A stretch of 7,856 bases of DNA from assembly GCA_019117325.1 (NCBI GenBank), contig DWZY01000272.1:1-7856 (forward strand), in the 5' to 3' direction. Both the position numbers and the translations under genes were made by a program. The DNA comes from Candidatus Brevibacterium intestinigallinarum. GTDB taxonomy: Bacteria; Actinomycetota; Actinomycetes; Actinomycetales; Brevibacteriaceae. Under the pieces are notes generated by a model. That model saw only the letters and a program-made list of their open reading frames with translations. It searched no databases and was not told the origin of the DNA. Positions 6,611-7,856 of the stretch are shown piece by piece. The stretch's first letter is position 1, and the number at the start of each line of letters is the position of its first letter.

Positions 6611-6624
6611 CGCCCGCACGGGCG
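6611..6624 (+). terminator. Short GC hairpin after purK-purE (weak terminator candidate)
   Basis: CGCCCG and CGGGCG form a perfect 6-bp inverted repeat separated by CA, so in practice about 5 bp around a 4-nt loop. It begins 19 nt after the purK-purE stop. There is no T-tract, so this may only be incidental GC-rich symmetry, and readthrough into the dehydrogenase gene is quite possible. Confidence 0.25.
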
Positions 6625-6649
6625 GCTGTCACCTCCAGGAACAGGACAC

Positions 6650-6670
6650 GGTCGACCCGGTGGGCCGACC
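6650..6670 (+). other. Hairpin directly upstream of the dehydrogenase ribosome binding site
   Basis: GGTCGACCC at 6650-6658 can pair with GGGCCGACC at 6662-6670 around a 3-nt loop, with a single A-C mismatch. The stem ends exactly where the AGAAGGAG ribosome binding site begins (6671). It could be a leader structure, an mRNA stabiliser or an attenuating element, or chance in high-GC DNA. Confidence 0.35.
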
Positions 6671-6678
6671 AGAAGGAG
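6671..6678 (+). promoter_or_regulatory. Ribosome binding site of the acyl-CoA dehydrogenase gene
   Basis: AGAAGGAG lies 6 nt before the ATG at 6685. It is the only strong Shine-Dalgarno sequence in the window and fixes the start codon. Its presence means the mRNA has a leader here, so the gene is either read through from purK-purE or has its own promoter in the 93-nt gap, where I find no clear TANNNT box. Confidence 0.8.
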
Positions 6679-6684
6679 CTGAGG

Positions 6685-7833
6685 ATGACTTTCGATCTCT
6701 ACCGCCCCACTGAGGAGCACGACGAGCTGCGCGCGGCTGTGCGCGAGGTCGTCGAGGACAAGATCACGCCGTTCGCGGCGGAGGTCGACGAGCAGTCGCG
6801 GTACCCGCAGGAGGCGCACGACGCGCTGCTGGCGACCGACTTCCACGCTCCGCACGTGGCGGAGGAGTATGGCGGTGTGGGCGCGGACGCGCTGGCGACC
6901 GCGATCGTCATCGAGGAGGTGGCGCGCGGCTGCGCATCGTCCTCGCTCATCCCCGCGGTCAACAAGCTGGGCTCGATGCCGGTCATCCTGGGCGGCGGTG
7001 AGGAGGTCAAGCAGAAGTACCTCCCGCAGCTGGCGGAGGGCAAGGGCTTCTCGTACGGCCTGTCCGAGCGCGAAGCGGGCTCCGACACCGCCGCGATGAA
7101 GACGAAGGCGGTGCGCGACGGCGACGGCTGGCGCCTCAACGGCGTGAAGACGTGGATCACGAACGCGGGCGAGTCGGAGTTCTACACGGTCATGGCCGTG
7201 ACGGATCCGGACGGCGCACGCGGACGCAACATCACCGCGTTCGTCGTGGAGAAGGGCGATGAGGGCTTCACCTTCGGTGAGAAGGAGCGGAAGCTGGGCA
7301 TCAAAGGCAGCCCCACCCGCGAGCTGTTCTTCGAGAACGTGTACCTGCCGGCCGACCGCATCGTGGGCGCGGAGGGCGAGGGCCTCAAGATCGCCCTGCG
7401 CACGCTCGACCACACGCGGGTGACGATCGCCGCGCAGGCCGTGGGCATCGCCCAGGGAGCGCTGGACTACGCGATCGGGTACATCAAGGAGCGCAAGCAG
7501 TTCGGCAAGGCCATCGCGGACTTCCAGGCGATCCAGTTCATGGTCGCGGACATGGGCATGAAGCTCGAGGCCGCGCGTCAGCTCACGTACGTCGCCGCCG
7601 CGAAGAGCGAGCGCGAGGACAAGGACCTGGGCTACTTCGGCGCGGCCGCGAAGGCGTACGCCTCCGATGTCGCGATGGAGATCACGACGGATGCGGTCCA
7701 GCTGCTGGGCGGCGCCGGCTACGTCGTCGACCACCCGGTCGAGCGCATGATGCGCGACGCGAAGATCACGCAGATCTACGAGGGCACCAATCAGGTGCAG
7801 CGCCTCGTGATGGGACGCAAGCTCCTGGGCTGA
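6685..7833 (+). CDS. Acyl-CoA dehydrogenase (FadE25-like position)
   Basis: A 382-residue FAD-dependent enzyme that oxidises an acyl-CoA to the trans-2-enoyl-CoA and passes electrons to electron-transfer flavoprotein; cytosolic. The first acyl-CoA dehydrogenase signature is at 125-137 (GLSEREAGSDTAA) and the second at 339-358, beginning QLLGGAGY and ending in R-D. E366 in IYEGTNQ is at the position of the catalytic base in short-chain and bacterial butyryl-CoA dehydrogenases. WITNAGESEFYTV at 157-169 and RKQFGKAIADFQAIQ at 270-284 are also typical. The length matches the family, and the ATG has AGAAGGAG 6 nt upstream. The gene follows purK-purE on the same strand after 93 nt. The same order (GtrA-like, purK, purE, fadE25) is known in M. 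tuberculosis, which supports orthology. Chain-length or branched-chain preference cannot be read from the sequence. Confidence 0.95.
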   Translation: MTFDLYRPTEEHDELRAAVREVVEDKITPFAAEVDEQSRYPQEAHDALLATDFHAPHVAEEYGGVGADALATAIVIEEVARGCASSSLIPAVNKLGSMPVILGGGEEVKQKYLPQLAEGKGFSYGLSEREAGSDTAAMKTKAVRDGDGWRLNGVKTWITNAGESEFYTVMAVTDPDGARGRNITAFVVEKGDEGFTFGEKERKLGIKGSPTRELFFENVYLPADRIVGAEGEGLKIALRTLDHTRVTIAAQAVGIAQGALDYAIGYIKERKQFGKAIADFQAIQFMVADMGMKLEAARQLTYVAAAKSEREDKDLGYFGAAAKAYASDVAMEITTDAVQLLGGAGYVVDHPVERMMRDAKITQIYEGTNQVQRLVMGRKLLG

Positions 7834-7856
7834 GTCTCACGTCGGTCACGGACCCA

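Noticed and set aside
4672..7734. 1020-codon open frame on the minus strand across purK-purE and the dehydrogenase
   Set aside because: Same cause: low-complexity His/Arg/Val/Gly composition, antisense to two well-identified genes, and crossing their intergenic gap without any start signal of its own.
7844..7854. GGTC-ACG-GACC hairpin after the dehydrogenase stop
   Set aside because: Only 4 bp, no T-tract visible, and the window ends two bases later, so a terminator cannot be supported.

Overview
The window is high-GC DNA with strong G/C bias at third codon positions. Its gene content is typical of Actinomycetota: a GNAT/acyl-CoA-synthetase protein acetyltransferase in the actinobacterial domain order, a DUF5998 protein, and a GtrA / purK-purE / acyl-CoA dehydrogenase block. 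I recall the same block order in Mycobacterium tuberculosis (Rv3277, purK, purE, fadE25). A Micrococcales-like host is plausible, but the genus cannot be set from this sequence.

Layout. Positions 1-2306 (minus) hold a large acetyltransferase gene cut by the left edge. It is divergent from a two-gene plus-strand unit: a DUF5998 protein (2350-2937), then, 4 nt later, an alkaline-phosphatase-superfamily phosphodiesterase (2942-4105). That unit converges on a minus-strand GtrA-type membrane protein (4211-4684). The convergent gap carries a degenerate tandem repeat (32-bp units made of 16-bp halves, 4119-4214). GtrA is divergent from a fused purK-purE gene (4744-6591), which is followed on the same strand by an acyl-CoA dehydrogenase (6685-7833). 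No gap exceeds 105 nt. I see no tRNA, rRNA, IS element, CRISPR array or origin.

How it works together. The purine gene encodes both steps from AIR to CAIR (N5-CAIR synthetase plus mutase) in one chain. The dehydrogenase, the GtrA protein and the acetyltransferase are metabolically separate housekeeping functions. The links are mainly positional: two divergent gene pairs with very short spacers (43 and 59 nt), each gene with a TANNNT hexamer 6-7 nt before its start codon. This arrangement predicts leaderless mRNAs for four of the six genes. The acyl-CoA dehydrogenase instead has a clear Shine-Dalgarno sequence. The phosphodiesterase has only a weak, distant one and probably relies on translational coupling.

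The window is mostly ordinary core genome, and I do not see a wholly new system. The points most worth a second look are the purK-purE fusion with its repeat-bearing linker, the paired leaderless promoters, the loss of the phospho-histidine in the acetyltransferase, and the tandem repeat between convergent genes.
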